This document shows positions 5,602 to 6,308 of a stretch of 6,308 nucleotides of DNA, piece after piece. The DNA comes from Chitinophagales bacterium (GTDB lineage: Bacteria > Bacteroidota > Bacteroidia > Chitinophagales > Saprospiraceae): the NCBI GenBank assembly GCA_013297575.1, contig JAAFHO010000353.1, forward strand, positions 1 through 6,308, in the 5' to 3' direction. Under the pieces are notes generated by a model. The model saw only the letters and a program-made list of their open reading frames with translations, was not told the origin of the DNA and did no database searches. Positions within the stretch are counted from its first letter, which is position 1, and every line of letters begins with the position of its first letter. The position numbers and the translations under genes are program-made.

Positions 5602-6308
5602 TGACGCGTGTATGGCACCTGTTTTTGACCTTAAAAACGAACCATTTCGACCTTCAAATACGGCTTTTATTTCGGCAATAATAGAAAGGGCTATTTCCTC
5701 GGGTGTCTCGGCACCAATATCTAGACCAACGGGGCCATAAATCGACTTTTGTTGCTCGGAATCGATGTTCATTCCCTCATTTGCCAGTTCCTCCAGCATA
5801 CGGTCTAATTTCTTTTTAGGCCCCAGCATACCGATATATTTGGCTTCTTTTTGGCACAATTCGCGCAACATGGCTTTGTCATAAATAAAATTATGTGTCA
5901 TCAGTGCAAATGCTGTCCAAGGGTCGATCGCGATCTGTTCAAGTACTTTTTCGGGTTTGGAGACCAATACTTGGCAGGCTGTCGCAAAACGTTCAGGTCG
6001 GGCATAATTGGCGCGACCATCCACAATTTTTGTTTCCCAGCCCAATATATCGGCAAAGTGCATCAAGGGAAGCACATCGTTTCCTGCGCCAATAATTACC
6101 AATGAAATGGGCGGTGCTACAAATTCCAGCAATGCTTGGGTATCGGGATAGGTTTTGAAGGCTGATGTGTTGTTTATCAAGGCGTTATGGGCATCTTCTT
6201 GTGTTTCCGGGTTTATATTTTCAGGCATTTCCGACTTGCCTAATACCCAACAAGTACCCCCTTGCACGCCTTTTCTATTTTCCAATGAATATAGCGTAAC
6301 GATCACAT
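5584..6308 (-). CDS. xdhC: XdhC/CoxI-family molybdenum hydroxylase maturation protein, 5' end outside window
   Basis: The frame enters from the right edge and ends at the stop 5586-5584; about 240 residues are visible. The GTG at 6306-6304 is not taken as the start, because XdhC proteins carry a further N-terminal domain that is absent here, and the visible part begins in the linker before the Rossmann domain. Seen features (numbered from that GTG): APPISLVIIGAGNDVLPL (64-81), a Rossmann-type GxGxD nucleotide or cofactor loop; GWETKIVDGR (89-98); ALMTHN and YDKAMLREL (134-150); YIGMLGPKKK (157-166); and GPVGLDIGAETPEEIALSI (191-209). XdhC proteins bind molybdenum cofactor and assist its sulfuration and insertion into xanthine dehydrogenase-type enzymes in the cytoplasm. 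No hydroxylase subunit gene is in the window; one would be expected beyond the right edge or elsewhere. The last six residues after the usual GAIH-type end lie within the 18-bp overlap with the convergent AraC gene. Confidence 0.9.
   Translation of the reverse strand, partial: VIVTLYSLENRKGVQGGTCWVLGKSEMPENINPETQEDAHNALINNTSAFKTYPDTQALLEFVAPPISLVIIGAGNDVLPLMHFADILGWETKIVDGRANYARPERFATACQVLVSKPEKVLEQIAIDPWTAFALMTHNFIYDKAMLRELCQKEAKYIGMLGPKKKLDRMLEELANEGMNIDSEQQKSIYGPVGLDIGAETPEEIALSIIAEIKAVFEGRNGSFLRSKTGAIHASLTHEQ

Noticed and set aside
5522..5740. Short + strand frame across the end of the regulator gene as a separate protein
   Set aside because: It is antisense to the conserved XdhC C-terminus and shares only the frame-shifted AraC tail; it is treated as a clue to a possible indel, not as a gene.

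Overview
The window looks like a chromosomal segment from a member of the Bacteroidota. The grounds are the lipoprotein-rich MbnP-like genes, an AraC output domain of the type found in Bacteroidota hybrid two-component systems, A-rich leaders without clear Shine-Dalgarno sites, a TTTG / TAnnTTTG promoter, and an intergenic palindrome built from CACAAAG words. I cannot place it more precisely.

The left half (1-3203) is a leftward gene group. In transcription order it holds a lipoprotein-like cytochrome c / PQQ-type sugar dehydrogenase fusion (3203-1803), a 227-bp gap filled with a degenerate palindromic repeat, and two tandem, divergent MbnP-like lipoproteins (1575-736, and 672 running off the left edge). 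It reads as a cell-envelope redox or metal module: a quinoprotein dehydrogenase with its own haem domain, next to predicted copper-binding lipoproteins.

A 145-bp divergent intergenic region (3204-3348) holds a good Bacteroidota-type promoter for the rightward genes and candidate operator repeats, including a pair of TTTGC half-sites 11 bp apart that overlap the -33 box.

The right half (3349-5601) is a tight two-gene regulatory operon with a 3-nt gap. The first gene is a standard OmpR/PhoB-type response regulator. The second sits where a sensor histidine kinase would be expected, but it has no kinase core. It encodes a signal peptide, a helical periplasmic region, one membrane span, a degenerate receiver domain and an AraC-type DNA-binding domain. 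It seems to be a membrane-tethered transcription factor with the architecture of a hybrid sensor from which the kinase is missing. This pair is the most unusual item in the window.

On the right edge, a convergent xdhC-like gene (molybdenum hydroxylase maturation) overlaps the end of the AraC gene by 18 bp, and its 5' part lies outside the window. No tRNA, rRNA, CRISPR array, transposase or convincing intrinsic terminator was seen.
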